A DNA stretch of 64,000 bases from CSSed11-175R1 sp041685735 (GTDB lineage Bacteria; Actinomycetota; Nitriliruptoria; Nitriliruptorales; Nitriliruptoraceae). Position numbers and translations under genes: made by a program. Each line of letters starts with the position of its first letter. The first letter of the stretch is position 1. The notes below the pieces were generated by a model. It did not search any database. It was given only the letters and a program-made list of their open reading frames with translations, and was not told the origin of the DNA. The DNA lies in NCBI GenBank assembly GCA_041685735.1, contig JAWLFE010000012.1, forward strand, positions 1 to 64,000, given 5' to 3'. Shown in pieces: positions 1 through 7,744 of this stretch.

Positions 1-1826
1 GTCAGCCCGCCACGCGTCAGGCGGCGCCGGGCCTGCCGGGTCGCGACGCCGCCGGTCACCTGGACGTCACCGCGATCCCGCACGGCGACCCGGCGACCTA
101 CGACCTGATCCGCTCGGCCAACTCGGTGGGCATCTTCCAGATCGAGTCGCCCGGCCAGCGAGAACTGCTCGGCCGGCTGCAACCGGACCGGTTCAGCGAC
201 CTGGTGGCGGAGATCTCGCTGTTCCGTCCAGGGCCGGTCAAGGCCGACATGGTGGGTCCGTTCGTGGCTCGCCGTCACGGTGAGGAGCCCACGACCTACC
301 TGCATCCGTCGCTGGAGCCGGTGCTGGCCGAGACCCACGGCGTGATCGTCTACCACGAGCAGGTCATGGGTGTGCTGGCGGCGCTGACCGGGTGCGACCT
401 GGCGTACGCGGACCTGCTGCGCCGGCAGCTCGGCGACCGGAAGAAGCACGCAGCGATCCGCGGGTGGTTGCTGGCGCGCGCCCAGGACCGCGGCGTCCCA
501 CCCCACGACGCCGAGGTGGTGTGGGAGCAGCTGGCCGCGTTCGCATCGTTCGGGTTCTGCAAGGCCCACGCGGCGGCGTTCGCGGTGCCGACCGAACGTT
601 CGGCGTTCCTGAAGGCCCACGTGTTCCCGGAGTTCGCGGCGGGTCTGCTCACCCACGACCCGGGGATGTACCCGCGGCGGATGATCCTGGACGAGTGCCG
701 GCTGTTCGGCATCGCGGTCCTGCCCCCGGACGTCAACCGCTCCGCCTCGCCCTACACCGTCGAGGTCATCGACCGTGGCCAGGCCGACCACCTGCTCGGG
801 CTGACCCCCGCGGTCCGCGCCGCCGCACGTGCCACCTCGGATCCCGTGTCGCTCCTGCCGCCCGGGTGGAGCTGGCCCGACGATGCCGACCATCCGCTGC
901 CACCGACCGGCCGGGACGCCGGCGATGCGGGGGAGGGCTACCGCTATGCCGTGCGCGTCGGGCTGCAGGACATCAGCGGGATCACCGACGTCGAGGTCGC
1001 GGCGCTGATCGCGGGCCGACCCTTCACGTCGCTGGCCGACGTCTCCGAGCGGGGCGGGCTGTCGCAACCGACCGCGGTCGCGTTGGTGGACGTCGGGGCA
1101 CTGGACCAGGTCGCGGGGGTGGGACGTCGAGGTGGTCCGGCCGGACGTCGAGCGCTCCGTCTGACCGTCGAGGAGCTGTGGCAGGACCGCAGGAGACGGC
1201 GTCGGGACAGCACGTCCCGCACGGCCGGCACGCGCGGCGCGGGCCCGGCGGGACAGACCCGTCTGGACCTGCACGTCGATCACGTGCCGCAGCTGCCGGA
1301 GGACCAGGCTGCGGACCGGGTGCGCTCGGAGCTGGCGGCGACGGGGATGGACGTCTCGCGCCACGTGGTGAGCTTCTACGAGCCGCTGCTGGAGGTGCTG
1401 GAGGTCACGCGGGCGTGTGATCTGCCCAAGGTGTCGGCCCAGTCCCGGGTGCGCCTGGCGGGGGTCAAGGTCGCGATCCAGTCGCCGCCGCAGCGCTCCG
1501 GGCAGCGGGTGCTGTTCCTGTCGTTGGACGACCGGACCGGGACGACCCAGACCACCTACTTCGAACGCAGCCTGGACGACTGCGCGTGGACGGTGCTGCA
1601 CGCGTGGCTGCTGGTGGCGGAGGGCCGGGTGTCGCGACGGGGGAGGATGGGCGCGACGTTGACCGGCACGCGGGCGTGGGACCTGTCCCGGCTGTGGCGG
1701 GCGTGGCAGGAGGGGTGGTTGGACGCCGCGCTGGCCGAGCGCGGCACCCCCGCCGCCCACGACCAGGTCACCGCTGTGCGTCCTGCCGGCCTGTCCGCCA
1801 GCGAGTTCGGCCGCGGCAGCCGGTGA
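1..1826 (+). CDS. dnaE2: DnaE2-type error-prone DNA polymerase III alpha subunit, 3' part
   Basis: The frame is already open at the left edge, so the N-terminal PHP and palm parts lie outside the window; the visible piece is about 607 codons. It carries C-family polymerase motifs: SANSVGIFQIESPGQ and LVAEISLFRPGPV near the beginning, THGVIVYHEQVM, FGFCKAHAAAFAV, and the ILPPDVN-like block LPPDVNRSASPY. A helix-hairpin-helix-like segment and an OB-fold-like segment (VRLAGVKVAIQSPPQ to LDDRTGTTQ) follow. No QLSLF-type clamp motif is visible at the C-terminus, in contrast to the second dnaE at 40952. The YHEQVM (not YQEQVM) wording and short C-terminal region favour DnaE2/ImuC, which works in SOS-induced translesion synthesis, over the replicative enzyme. 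dinB lies 3.8 kb downstream. Confidence 0.9.
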   Translation, partial: QPATRQAAPGLPGRDAAGHLDVTAIPHGDPATYDLIRSANSVGIFQIESPGQRELLGRLQPDRFSDLVAEISLFRPGPVKADMVGPFVARRHGEEPTTYLHPSLEPVLAETHGVIVYHEQVMGVLAALTGCDLAYADLLRRQLGDRKKHAAIRGWLLARAQDRGVPPHDAEVVWEQLAAFASFGFCKAHAAAFAVPTERSAFLKAHVFPEFAAGLLTHDPGMYPRRMILDECRLFGIAVLPPDVNRSASPYTVEVIDRGQADHLLGLTPAVRAAARATSDPVSLLPPGWSWPDDADHPLPPTGRDAGDAGEGYRYAVRVGLQDISGITDVEVAALIAGRPFTSLADVSERGGLSQPTAVALVDVGALDQVAGVGRRGGPAGRRALRLTVEELWQDRRRRRRDSTSRTAGTRGAGPAGQTRLDLHVDHVPQLPEDQAADRVRSELAATGMDVSRHVVSFYEPLLEVLEVTRACDLPKVSAQSRVRLAGVKVAIQSPPQRSGQRVLFLSLDDRTGTTQTTYFERSLDDCAWTVLHAWLLVAEGRVSRRGRMGATLTGTRAWDLSRLWRAWQEGWLDAALAERGTPAAHDQVTAVRPAGLSASEFGRGSR

Positions 1827-2118
1827 GGGCAACGGAGCTGCCGGCGCGGCGGTCCGGTGGACGGGTGGGCGATCCTGGTGTCACGTACCATCTCGTGCCA
1901 GACACCCACCGGATCCGCCCGGGCCGGTCACGCCGCGACCGTGGCCTCGATGGACGGGGTCACGACCGGATCAGACAGGACGTCACGTGCCGACCGACGG
2001 CCGTCAGGCCCATGTGCGCACGGCGGGGGACCGGCGCCACCCGCCGGATGGCTCACGCCTCTGGCCGCCTCCGGAGGGTCACCGATGGTGGAACTCCCGC
2101 CGTGAGGAGCGGGCGATC

Positions 2119-2544
2119 GTGCTGCTCAAGATCGTTGCCGGCCTGCTGGCCGTGGGGATGGTGCTCGGCGGGGTCTGGGTCGTGCGTGCCATGATGGACG
2201 TACCCGGCCAGCAACTGGCGGAGACGTGCGCCGGCGGTCCCTGGGCGATCGGCTCCATCACCGATGCCGGTGGTCCAGAGGCCGCTGCCGACGATCCGGA
2301 CGCCCTCGTTCCCTACACGACCTACCCGGCGTTGACGGTGATGTGGCTCGTGGATCTGCGGGGTGCGGCGACCGGTGCCAGCGACGAGGACCTCGCCCGC
2401 GCGGCGTTCCTGGCCTACCGCGGTGGTCTGGTCGCCGACCTCGGCCACCTCGACACCGTCGAGCGCCGGTGTGCCGACCACATGGACGAACACCGGGTTC
2501 CTCCGAACCCCCGCGACATCTTCGTCAACGCCCGGAGGGACTGA
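2119..2544 (+). CDS. small membrane-anchored protein of unknown function
   Basis: 141 residues from a GTG start at 2119, chosen because GAGGAG (2104-2109) lies nine bases upstream and because it places a hydrophobic segment (LLKIVAGLLAVGMVLGGVWV) right at the N-terminus as a signal anchor. The frame is open upstream to 1987, but that extension is Arg/Pro-rich and looks noncoding. The rest of the protein is soluble with two cysteines, TCAGG just after the anchor and ERRCADH near the end, possibly a disulfide pair outside the membrane. I do not recognise a family. It ends three bases before the HAD hydrolase gene, so the two are probably cotranscribed. The 290 bases upstream show no gene. Confidence 0.6.
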   Translation: MLLKIVAGLLAVGMVLGGVWVVRAMMDVPGQQLAETCAGGPWAIGSITDAGGPEAAADDPDALVPYTTYPALTVMWLVDLRGAATGASDEDLARAAFLAYRGGLVADLGHLDTVERRCADHMDEHRVPPNPRDIFVNARRD

Positions 2545-2547
2545 CCG

Positions 2548-3201
2548 GTGCGTCACGTCGTGTGGGACTGGAACGGCACGCTGTTCGACGACCATCACCT
2601 GGTCGTCGACGGCCTCAACGCCGTGCTCGACGACGTCGGCATCCCGCGCGTCGACATCGCCACCTACCAGCGCCTCTACACCCGACCGGTCCGGGTGTTC
2701 TACGAGCGCGTCTTCGGGCGTCCCATCGATCCGGAGGAATGGCAACGTGTCGATGATGTCTTCCACGATGCGTACGCCACCGCGCTGGCACGGGCGGGGC
2801 TCGCCAGCGACGCCGAGGTGGCGCTCGACCACGTCGCCGACATCGGAACGACCCAGTCCCTGCTGTCGATGTACCGCCATGACGACCTGGTCCCGCTGGT
2901 GAACCGCTTCGGGATCGCGGACCGGTTCGCGCGGATCGACGGGGTCCGGGGTGCCGGCGGGGGGACCAAGGCCCCCTACCTCCACGCGCACCTGAGCCGG
3001 GTGATCGCCGATCCCGCGACGGAGGCGGGTGACGTGCTGGTGATCGGTGACGCCGTCGATGACGCGGCGGCTGCATCCCACGTCGGGGCGCGATGCGTCC
3101 TGTACGACGGTGGTGCGCATCCGCGCGGGCAGCTCGAAGCCACGGGCTACCCGGTTGCCTCGACGTTGACGCAGGCCCTGGAGATCGCCGACCTGCGGTG
3201 A
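2548..3201 (+). CDS. HAD-superfamily hydrolase
   Basis: 217 residues, GTG start, with GGAGGGA 7 bases upstream inside the end of the preceding gene. Motif I is DWNGTLFDD at residues 7-15 (nucleophile Asp7), and motif IV is GDAVDD near residue 171, followed by a Rossmann-like segment VGARCVLYDGG. The layout, with a helical cap between motifs I and II, resembles phosphoglycolate phosphatase-like enzymes, which remove phosphate from small cytosolic metabolites. Motif I reads DxN rather than the usual DxD, so the general acid/base Asp of classic phosphatases is replaced by Asn; the actual reaction is therefore uncertain. Followed by a 61-base convergent gap with the VOC gene. Confidence 0.8.
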   Translation: MRHVVWDWNGTLFDDHHLVVDGLNAVLDDVGIPRVDIATYQRLYTRPVRVFYERVFGRPIDPEEWQRVDDVFHDAYATALARAGLASDAEVALDHVADIGTTQSLLSMYRHDDLVPLVNRFGIADRFARIDGVRGAGGGTKAPYLHAHLSRVIADPATEAGDVLVIGDAVDDAAAASHVGARCVLYDGGAHPRGQLEATGYPVASTLTQALEIADLR

Positions 3202-3262
3202 GCGCCGCCGTGCTTCGTCGCCCGATCGCGGCCGACGTCGACGTCCCGGCGGCCGTCGGGGA

Positions 3263-3976
3263 TCAGGGTGTTGGGGGTGGAGCGGTCGCTGGGCCGGCCT
3301 GAGCATCGGCGGGCAGATCGGGGGCGCCGCGGAACCGCAGCACGGGATCGGTCGGGTGGTCCATCTGCTCGACCCGCACCGTGAGCGGGGCGCCCGGCCA
3401 GGAGACCTCGAGGTGGGACGCGGCCACCTCGACCGTGCCGCCGAGGGCCTCCCACACCCGGGCGCTGGCAGCCAGGTTCGGGTGGAACAGGGTCGGGCCG
3501 AGGAGTTCCGCGGCGTCGTCGTTGACCGTCTCGGCCTGGAACCCCATGAACTCGAGCCACTCTGCGTCGCTCACGCCCGACCAGGCCAGTTGGACGATGA
3601 CGCCGCCGACCTGGGATGGGCGGAGGAACCCCTCATGCCACAGGTCGAGTTCGGTGCTGACATCCACCACGTCGTACCCCGCGTCCCGGACCGCATCGAC
3701 GGCAGGCAGCAGGTCAGGCACCTTCAGCGTCACGTGGTGCACCCGCGCCCCGAACCGCTGCAGGAACCCGGCTGCGAACCCGTCGTCACGGGTGGGTTCG
3801 AGCAGTTCCAACTTCGCGCCGTTGGCGAAACGCAGCTGCTGGGTCCGGAAGTCGGGCCCGTCGTCCATCCGTGGCGACGACCACGCGCCACCGACCTGAC
3901 CACGCCACCTGACCGCCGCTCCATCGATGGATGGGACGGCGATGGCGACGTGATCGGGGGTGCTGTCGATGGACAT
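3263..3976 (-). CDS. VOC (glyoxalase/bleomycin-resistance fold) family protein
   Basis: 237 residues from ATG at 3976. A GTG further upstream (4054) is possible but its extension has no family character. The start PDHVAIAVPSIDGAAVRW and the later segment VHHVTLKVPDLLPAVDAV are the two strand-helix repeats of a VOC metal-binding domain, with His in each (DHVAIAV, HHVTLKV) and a Glu in LELLEP as likely metal ligands. A third related repeat (TLFHPNLAASARVWEALGG) fills the C-terminal third. The first half resembles methylmalonyl-CoA epimerase-type members, but the substrate cannot be told. It is divergent from the MFS gene and convergent with the HAD gene. Confidence 0.75.
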   Translation of the reverse strand: MSIDSTPDHVAIAVPSIDGAAVRWRGQVGGAWSSPRMDDGPDFRTQQLRFANGAKLELLEPTRDDGFAAGFLQRFGARVHHVTLKVPDLLPAVDAVRDAGYDVVDVSTELDLWHEGFLRPSQVGGVIVQLAWSGVSDAEWLEFMGFQAETVNDDAAELLGPTLFHPNLAASARVWEALGGTVEVAASHLEVSWPGAPLTVRVEQMDHPTDPVLRFRGAPDLPADAQAGPATAPPPTP

Positions 3977-4072
3977 GCGGCACTCGAGGTCGGGGGGGAC
4001 CACCGGGTAGGCGGGGGCGCCGAGGCTACTGAGACACGGGGCGAACTCCGGCACCCGGGGATCCCGGGCATC

Positions 4073-4078
4073 TAGTCT
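4073..4078 (+). promoter_or_regulatory. candidate -10 element for a leaderless mini-ORF and the MFS gene
   Basis: TAGTCT fits the TANNNT -10 consensus and ends eight bases before the ATG at 4087, the spacing expected for a leaderless transcript. I see no convincing -35 box 17 bases upstream. Confidence 0.35.
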
Positions 4079-4086
4079 GGCCCGTC

Positions 4087-4173
4087 ATGAACCCGTGGTG
4101 GCGCCCTGAGCCTCCCATTACCTTTGGACACGGTGGTCGGTGTCAGCGCGGCCGCTACCCGGTGGAGCCATGA
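4087..4173 (+). CDS. putative 28-residue leader peptide coupled to the MFS transporter
   Basis: ATG at 4087 opens a 28-codon frame beginning MNPWWRPEPP, with a Trp pair and several prolines. Its TGA (4171-4173) overlaps the transporter's ATGATG, so termination and initiation are physically coupled. The likely -10 at 4073-4078 would start transcription at or near this ATG. Such an arrangement is known for regulated resistance and efflux genes, where stalling in the leader changes downstream translation; here it is inferred from layout only. Confidence 0.4.
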   Translation: MNPWWRPEPPITFGHGGRCQRGRYPVEP

Positions 4174-5327
4174 TGTCGGATGTGCGCCGTGGAGTGCTCG
4201 GCGGCATCAGCTACGGCTGGGGGCTGGGGATCGTCAATGCCGGGGCCGTGCTCCTGGGCCTCCGACTGGAGGTCGCGCCTGCGCTGGTCGCCGGGCACCT
4301 CACGGCCTTCAGCATCGGGCTGTTCCTGGTCGGGATCAGCGACCTGCTGCTCGTCCGGCCGATACGCATCGCCTCGCCGACGCTGCTCGGGTTCGCGGGA
4401 CTCGGCCTGCTCATGGCTCCGTCGGTCATCGTGTCGTTGACCGCCGCCCTGGCGATCGGCGCGACCGGTTCCGTTGTGCTCTCCCAGTCGCAGCGCCTGG
4501 TCACCGCCGACCGACCCGATGACCGGTGGCTGATGTGGACCAACGTCGGGACGGCGCTGGCGGTTGCCGCCTCATCGGGACTCGTCGCGGTGGTCGACTT
4601 CCCCCTGTTGGTCGCGCTTCCGGGCCTGCTCGCAGGGCTCGCGGCGACGACCTCCACGCTCCCCGGCGACGAGCATACGCCCGCTGGACACCGGACAGTT
4701 CCCAAGGATGCGACCTCAGGGAAGCAGGCGGGTGCCGATGACCATGGGGACCTGGAGCAGCACGCATCCCCGGCGTCACGTTCGGACGATGACCCGGCAG
4801 GGGCGCGCCCCGTGGACCCGCGGTTGCTGGCGCTGGTCGTGCTCGCGGTCGGGACCGAACTGACGCTCGCGAACCGGGTGCCCGACCACCTCGCGCGCAG
4901 TGGGCTGGACGGGGTCGCTGCGCTGGCGCCGGCACTCGTCTATGTCGGGGTCGCAGCATCGCGGGCGTGGTTGGCGGTGCGCCCACCCCGGCCCCTTCCC
5001 GCCGTTGCGGTCAGTGGCGGCATCGTGATCGCTGCGGTCGTCGGTCTGCTGCTGCTCCGGAGCGCCCCCCTGGGTGCGGTTGCCGTGCTCGCCGGCGGCC
5101 TGGGTGCCGGCGCGCTGTTCCCGTTGGTCGCCGCCGCCACACTCGCATCCGCGAACGACCCCTCGCGGACCAGCGCCCGCATCACCGCGATGGTCGGCCT
5201 GGGCACCGGGGTGACACCGCTGGCCGTCGGGGTCGCCGACGGCATCACCGCGGGTGCGTTCTGGCTCGTCCTGCCGCTGGCGACCGCTGTCGTCCTCCTG
5301 GCCCGCCACCTCAGCCGCGGTCGCTGA
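4170..5327 (+). CDS. MFS-like multi-pass membrane transporter
   Basis: About 385 residues. The start is ATG 4170 (or the adjacent ATG 4173), directly after GGTGGAG at 4161-4167. About 11-12 hydrophobic segments are arranged as two bundles, split by a hydrophilic His/Asp-rich loop of about 60 residues (from TLPGDEHTPAG to AGARPVDPR). This is the usual MFS 6+6 plan. A Lys/Arg-poor, Gly/Ala-rich profile and the segment GLGAGALFPLVAAATLA are consistent with a drug/metabolite exporter, but no substrate signature is recognisable. The gene stands alone behind a short coupled ORF (4087-4173). Confidence 0.65.
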   Translation: MMSDVRRGVLGGISYGWGLGIVNAGAVLLGLRLEVAPALVAGHLTAFSIGLFLVGISDLLLVRPIRIASPTLLGFAGLGLLMAPSVIVSLTAALAIGATGSVVLSQSQRLVTADRPDDRWLMWTNVGTALAVAASSGLVAVVDFPLLVALPGLLAGLAATTSTLPGDEHTPAGHRTVPKDATSGKQAGADDHGDLEQHASPASRSDDDPAGARPVDPRLLALVVLAVGTELTLANRVPDHLARSGLDGVAALAPALVYVGVAASRAWLAVRPPRPLPAVAVSGGIVIAAVVGLLLLRSAPLGAVAVLAGGLGAGALFPLVAAATLASANDPSRTSARITAMVGLGTGVTPLAVGVADGITAGAFWLVLPLATAVVLLARHLSRGR

Positions 5328-5399
5328 CCGCGCCCCGGGCGTCCACCTGGCCGGTTCACCGCGTCCGCCGGCCTCCGCCGGGCCTCCGCCTGAACAGTT

Positions 5400-5481
5400 C
5401 CTGGGTTTGGTCCCAGGTTCTGGCATCGTTCCGGTCGTGGCGCACCGCGGTGCGACCACTTCCTGGGCTGGAGCCCAGGAA
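5400..5481. repeat. cluster of three inverted repeats upstream of dinB
   Basis: Three palindromes lie in 82 bases. CCTGGG-TTTGGT-CCCAGG is at 5400-5417; CGCACCGCGGTGCG (perfect, 14 bases) is near 5437-5450; the third, at 5460-5481, is a perfect 10-bp stem TTCCTGGGCT / AGCCCAGGAA with only GG between the arms. The first and third share the core TTCCTGGG...CCCAGG. None is followed by a T-run, so they do not look like ordinary intrinsic terminators of the MFS gene. They could be operator sites or a hairpin end for that transcript. Confidence 0.6.
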
Positions 5482-5570
5482 CCGGGACAACACGCACGCG
5501 CCATCAGTCGTTCGTCGACCTCCGTTGTCGGTCTCAGCCGGGAACGAGCCCTGGTGTAGCTACCCTCATC

Positions 5571-5584
5571 CGAACGGGAGTTCG
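5571..5584. promoter_or_regulatory. LexA (SOS) box of dinB
   Basis: CGAAC-GGGA-GTTCG is a perfect match to the actinobacterial/Bacillus-type LexA palindrome CGAAC-N4-GTTCG. It ends 40 bases upstream of the dinB GTG start at 5625, where a repressor would cover or flank the promoter. It predicts DNA-damage induction of dinB. Confidence 0.8.
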
Positions 5585-5624
5585 GCAGACGCCGGTGGCT
5601 CCCTGGATGTCGAGGAGGTGCGGT

Positions 5625-6908
5625 GTGGCGGTGGCCCGACACCCCGAACCGATCCTGCACGTCGACATGGATGCGTTCTACGCCTCGGTCGAACAGCGCG
5701 ACGACCCGTCGCTGCGGGGCAAGCCCGTGGTCGTCGGCGGGGCGGGTGGTCGCGGGGTCGTCGCCGCGGCGTCCTACGAAGCCCGTGTCTTCGGTGTCCA
5801 CAGCGCGATGCCGATGGTGCGTGCCCGCCGGCTGTGCCCCGACCTCGTCATCGTCGGCAACCGGTTCGACCGCTACCGCGAGGTGTCCCGCCAGGTCATG
5901 GCGATCCTCCGGGACGTCACCCCGCTGGTCGAACCGCTGTCGCTCGACGAGGCGTTCCTGGACGTCACCGGCGCCGTCCGGCTGTTCGGTCCGCCACCGG
6001 TGATCGGTGAGCAGATCCGTGCGCGCGTGCGGGACGAGGTCGACCTGCCGTGCTCGGTCGGGGTCGGCCCGACCAAGTCGGTGGCGAAGCTCCTGTCGGC
6101 CAAGGCGAAGCCGGACGGGCTGCTCCACTGGCCGGCCGACGAGATCGTCGAGCGGCTCCGCCCGCTGCCGGTCCGTGAGTTGTGGGGGGCCGGCCCGAAG
6201 ACCGTCGAGCGGCTGGAGTCGTTCGGGTTGCACACCGTGGGCGCGATCGCCGACACCGATCAACGCACCCTGCAACGGGTCGCGGGGGAGTCGGTCGGCC
6301 TGAAGCTCTCACAGCTCGCCCGCGGCCAGGACCCCCGCCGGGTCAGCCCGAGGGAACCGGCCCGGTCGGTGTCCGCCTCGATGACCTTCGATGAGGACAT
6401 CGACGATCCCGACCTGCTGCATCGCCGGATCCTGCAACTCAGCGAGAAGGTCGGGCGACGCCTGCGGGCCGCCGACATCGCCGGGCGCACGATCACGCTG
6501 ACCGTGCGGTTCGCGTCGTTCGAGACCATCACCCGGTCACGCACCCTGTCGGCGCCGACCGACCGCACCCACGACATCTCGTCGATCGCGGACGCGCTGT
6601 TCGATGCGCTCCGGCTCGAGCGTGCCCGGGTCCGACTGCTCGGGGTCGGGGTCTCCAACCTCGGGGATGGTGGCATGCCCGAACAGCTGTCCCTGGATGC
6701 CGCGGTGGAACCGGATGCCGACGGTGAGATCGACGAGGTCGCGGCCGCCCTGCGCAGCGACCACCGCTGGGATCACGTCGACCGCGTCGCCGACCGGGTC
6801 GCGGAACGCTTCGCGGGCCTGCGGGTGTCGTACGCCGCGCTGCTCGACGACCACGAGGACCCCGCTGAGGTGGCGCCGACCCACGAGGACCGCGACCTCG
6901 ACGATTGA
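5625..6908 (+). CDS. dinB: DNA polymerase IV (Y-family translesion polymerase)
   Basis: 427 residues. GTG 5625 is chosen because AGGAGG (5613-5618) lies six bases upstream; the upstream GTG 5595 and ATG 5607 have no ribosome site. Catalytic carboxylates are visible: Asp14 and Asp16 in HVDMDAFYASVEQ, and Asp108/Glu109 in PLSLDEAFLD. The steric-gate region FYASVEQ, the finger segment AASYEARVFGVHSAMP and the helix-hairpin-helix PVRELWGAGPKTVERL are typical of DinB rather than ImuB, since the catalytic residues are intact. QLSLD at 354-358 looks like a beta-clamp-binding motif. An acidic tail follows it. Error-prone bypass synthesis at lesions; SOS control is predicted by the LexA box at 5571-5584. 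Confidence 0.93.
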   Translation: MAVARHPEPILHVDMDAFYASVEQRDDPSLRGKPVVVGGAGGRGVVAAASYEARVFGVHSAMPMVRARRLCPDLVIVGNRFDRYREVSRQVMAILRDVTPLVEPLSLDEAFLDVTGAVRLFGPPPVIGEQIRARVRDEVDLPCSVGVGPTKSVAKLLSAKAKPDGLLHWPADEIVERLRPLPVRELWGAGPKTVERLESFGLHTVGAIADTDQRTLQRVAGESVGLKLSQLARGQDPRRVSPREPARSVSASMTFDEDIDDPDLLHRRILQLSEKVGRRLRAADIAGRTITLTVRFASFETITRSRTLSAPTDRTHDISSIADALFDALRLERARVRLLGVGVSNLGDGGMPEQLSLDAAVEPDADGEIDEVAAALRSDHRWDHVDRVADRVAERFAGLRVSYAALLDDHEDPAEVAPTHEDRDLDD

Positions 6909-6914
6909 GTCCGC

Positions 6915-7649
6915 TCAGACGACGGGCAGGAAGCTGATGCGGCTGGAGTCCTTGCGCTTGCGCTGGTCGTCGAGGTAGCCGGCGAGTTCCTCGTAGACGG
7001 TGTCGCCCACCATCTCGCGGAGCTCGGCCTCCATCGACTCGTAGACGGGGTTGCGACCGACGAACGCGACGTCGTCGTCCAGGCACCACCACCCGAACTC
7101 GGAGCCGCCTTCACCCCAGTGCCCGCGCTCGTAGGCGGCGATGGTGTGGACCTCCATCTCCTCACCGTCGTTGTGGTGGAGGTTCTCGACGGTGCGGTGC
7201 AACGGGACCTGCCAGCACACGACCGGCTTGTGGGTCATGTGGTGCTCACCCCGCCGCTCGGCGAGGTGGTGCAGCGCGCAACCCTCACCCGCTTCGAACC
7301 CGCTGCGGTTGGCGAAGATGCAACCGCCCTTGTGCACGCGGGTGTGGGTTTCCCCGTCCTCGTCCTCGACCAGCACGCCCTTCTTCATCGCCTGCTTGTG
7401 GAACTGCATGGTCGACGGGTCGAGCTCCTCGACGACCAGACGGATCAGTTCGTCCTCGTCGTCGTCCTCGTTGAGGTAGGCGCCGTGGATGCAGCAGCCG
7501 ATCGCCGGGTCCTGCTCACCGGGATGCACACCCTGACAGCCCTGCCCGTAGATGCACTGGTAGGACGACAGCAGGAACGACACGTCGAACGTGTAGCGCA
7601 CGTGGTCGTTGTCGGGGTCGCGGACGCTGACCCATTCACGTTCGAGCAC
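6915..7649 (-). CDS. conserved Cys-rich protein of unknown function
   Basis: 244 residues. GTG 7649 (giving MLEREWVSVRDPDNDHVRY) is preferred because GAGGT lies just upstream; the frame continues open to 7760 without coding character. Nine or so cysteines are distributed as YQCIYGQGCQG, IGCCIHGAYL, GGCIFAN, GEGCALHH, VVCWQVP and WWCLDD, with several histidines nearby, as in YkgJ/DUF3109-like metal-chelating proteins. I cannot name the family with certainty. The 3' end is six bases from the dinB stop (convergent), and the start is divergent from the crotonase gene with about 95 bases shared upstream. Confidence 0.65.
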   Translation of the reverse strand: MLEREWVSVRDPDNDHVRYTFDVSFLLSSYQCIYGQGCQGVHPGEQDPAIGCCIHGAYLNEDDDEDELIRLVVEELDPSTMQFHKQAMKKGVLVEDEDGETHTRVHKGGCIFANRSGFEAGEGCALHHLAERRGEHHMTHKPVVCWQVPLHRTVENLHHNDGEEMEVHTIAAYERGHWGEGGSEFGWWCLDDDVAFVGRNPVYESMEAELREMVGDTVYEELAGYLDDQRKRKDSSRISFLPVV

Positions 7650-7744
7650 GGTGCAACCTCGGTCGGTGGACGACAGGCGGGAAGGACGGCCGAGCGTAGC
7701 TGCGCACGTAGGCTTGGCCCGCCCACCGACATCAGGAGCCAGCC

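Noticed and set aside
593..602. CGAACGTTCG inside dnaE2 as a second LexA box
   Set aside because: It lacks the four-base spacer of the CGAAC-N4-GTTCG consensus and lies deep inside coding sequence.
2053..3306. 417-codon minus-strand frame across the HAD gene
   Set aside because: Antisense of two plus-strand genes with ribosome sites; composition typical of shadow frames.
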